Program-made: the position numbers and the translations under genes | Notes under the pieces: generated by a model | Seen by the model: the letters and a program-made list of their open reading frames with translations, nothing else | Databases searched by the model: none | Told to the model about the DNA's origin: nothing | Shown: positions 5,567 to 5,813 of the stretch, in pieces | Numbering within the stretch: position 1 is the first letter of the stretch | Layout: every line of letters starts with the position of its first letter | DNA from: Endomicrobiia bacterium | Lineage (GTDB): Bacteria > Elusimicrobiota > Endomicrobiia > PHAN01 | Length of the DNA: 5,813 nt | Reading direction: 5' to 3' | Assembly (NCBI GenBank): GCA_030018875.1 | Contig: JASEHK010000104.1 | Coordinates: 1 to 5,813 of the forward strand

Positions 5567-5813
5567 TAAAATATATAAAACAATTGGGGCGGCCGGTTTT
5601 TTCCACGCGCGAGATAACGGATATTTCAGGAAAGGGCGCGTCCGCAGTGACGCAAGGGCTCAATCACCTGTCGTCACAAGGGGTCGTGCGGAAACTTTAT
5701 CGCGGCGTTTGGGCCGAAACCGGCAGGGACAACATAAATCCCTACGCGCTGATTCCCCACCTAATCGCTCAAGGCAGGGCTTACGTATCATTCTTAAGCG
5801 CCCTTCATATACA
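5545..5813 (+). CDS. AbiEi-type winged-helix antitoxin (3' partial)
   Basis: The frame starts at ATG 5545, overlaps the toxin gene by 22 nt in another frame, and runs off the right edge after 89 codons. An in-frame TAA at 5527-5529 excludes any earlier start; the ribosome site is weak (GTGAG at 5531-5535), so translation is probably coupled to the toxin. Residues about 4-58 form the AbiEi N-terminal winged helix: AVIKYIKQLGRPVFSTREI, a recognition region GASAVTQGLNHLSSQGVV, and the wing RKLYRGVWAE. The following YVSFLSALH (80-88) matches the 'YhShxSALh' segment at the start of the AbiEi C-terminal region. Family knowledge: the winged helix represses the operon and the C-terminal domain neutralises the nucleotidyltransferase. 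The usual order in described AbiE operons is antitoxin first; here it is second. The rest of the gene is outside the window. Confidence 0.85.
   Translation, partial: MPPKTAVIKYIKQLGRPVFSTREITDISGKGASAVTQGLNHLSSQGVVRKLYRGVWAETGRDNINPYALIPHLIAQGRAYVSFLSALHI

Noticed and set aside
1..5813. CRISPR array or tandem repeat locus
   Set aside because: Apart from the IS-end repeats, no regularly spaced repeats were seen.

Overview
The window reads as part of a Gram-negative (outer-membrane-bearing) bacterial chromosome of about 50-55% GC. The first gene encodes a PorV-type outer-membrane beta-barrel fused to FlgD/gliding-type Ig-like domains and an OmpA peptidoglycan-binding domain. The second encodes an AsmA-like envelope protein. 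This combination, including the 'DITPP' junctions between Ig-like modules, recalls Elusimicrobiota-type or related uncultivated lineages, with spirochaetes as an alternative. That placement is inference from protein style only and is weak.

Layout. Positions 1-2022 (+) hold the 3' part of the barrel-FlgD-OmpA gene, open at the left edge. After 18 nt comes an AsmA-like gene (2041-3063, +), probably in the same operon. Its 3' part has been replaced: the last eight codons and the stop lie in the left end of an insertion sequence. The IS (about 3036-4499) carries one DDE integrase-type transposase on the minus strand (3134-4423). It is bounded by inverted ends of about 55 bp, each containing two copies of a 19-20 bp repeat spaced 35-36 bp apart. 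A fifth copy of the repeat core, inverted, forms a perfect 10-bp palindrome over the transposase ribosome-binding site. The rest of the AsmA gene is not found to the right of the IS, and no target-site duplication is evident, so the junction looks rearranged or deleted rather than a clean insertion.

Right of the IS is a stretch of about 290 bp without a conventional gene. It holds a near-consensus sigma-70 promoter (TTGACA-17-TAGAAT), about 108 nt of untranslated or barely translated sequence, and a strong intrinsic terminator: a candidate small RNA or attenuated leader. A second, fully consensus promoter (TTGACA-17-TATAAT) then drives an AbiE-type toxin-antitoxin pair in toxin-first order: an AbiEii nucleotidyltransferase toxin (4793-5566) overlapped by 22 nt by a winged-helix AbiEi-type antitoxin (5545 to beyond the right edge).

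Taken together, an envelope operon has been broken by an IS and now abuts a defence/toxin-antitoxin module. The least explained parts are the promoter-RNA-terminator unit between the IS and the toxin, and the doubled, self-complementary ends of the IS.
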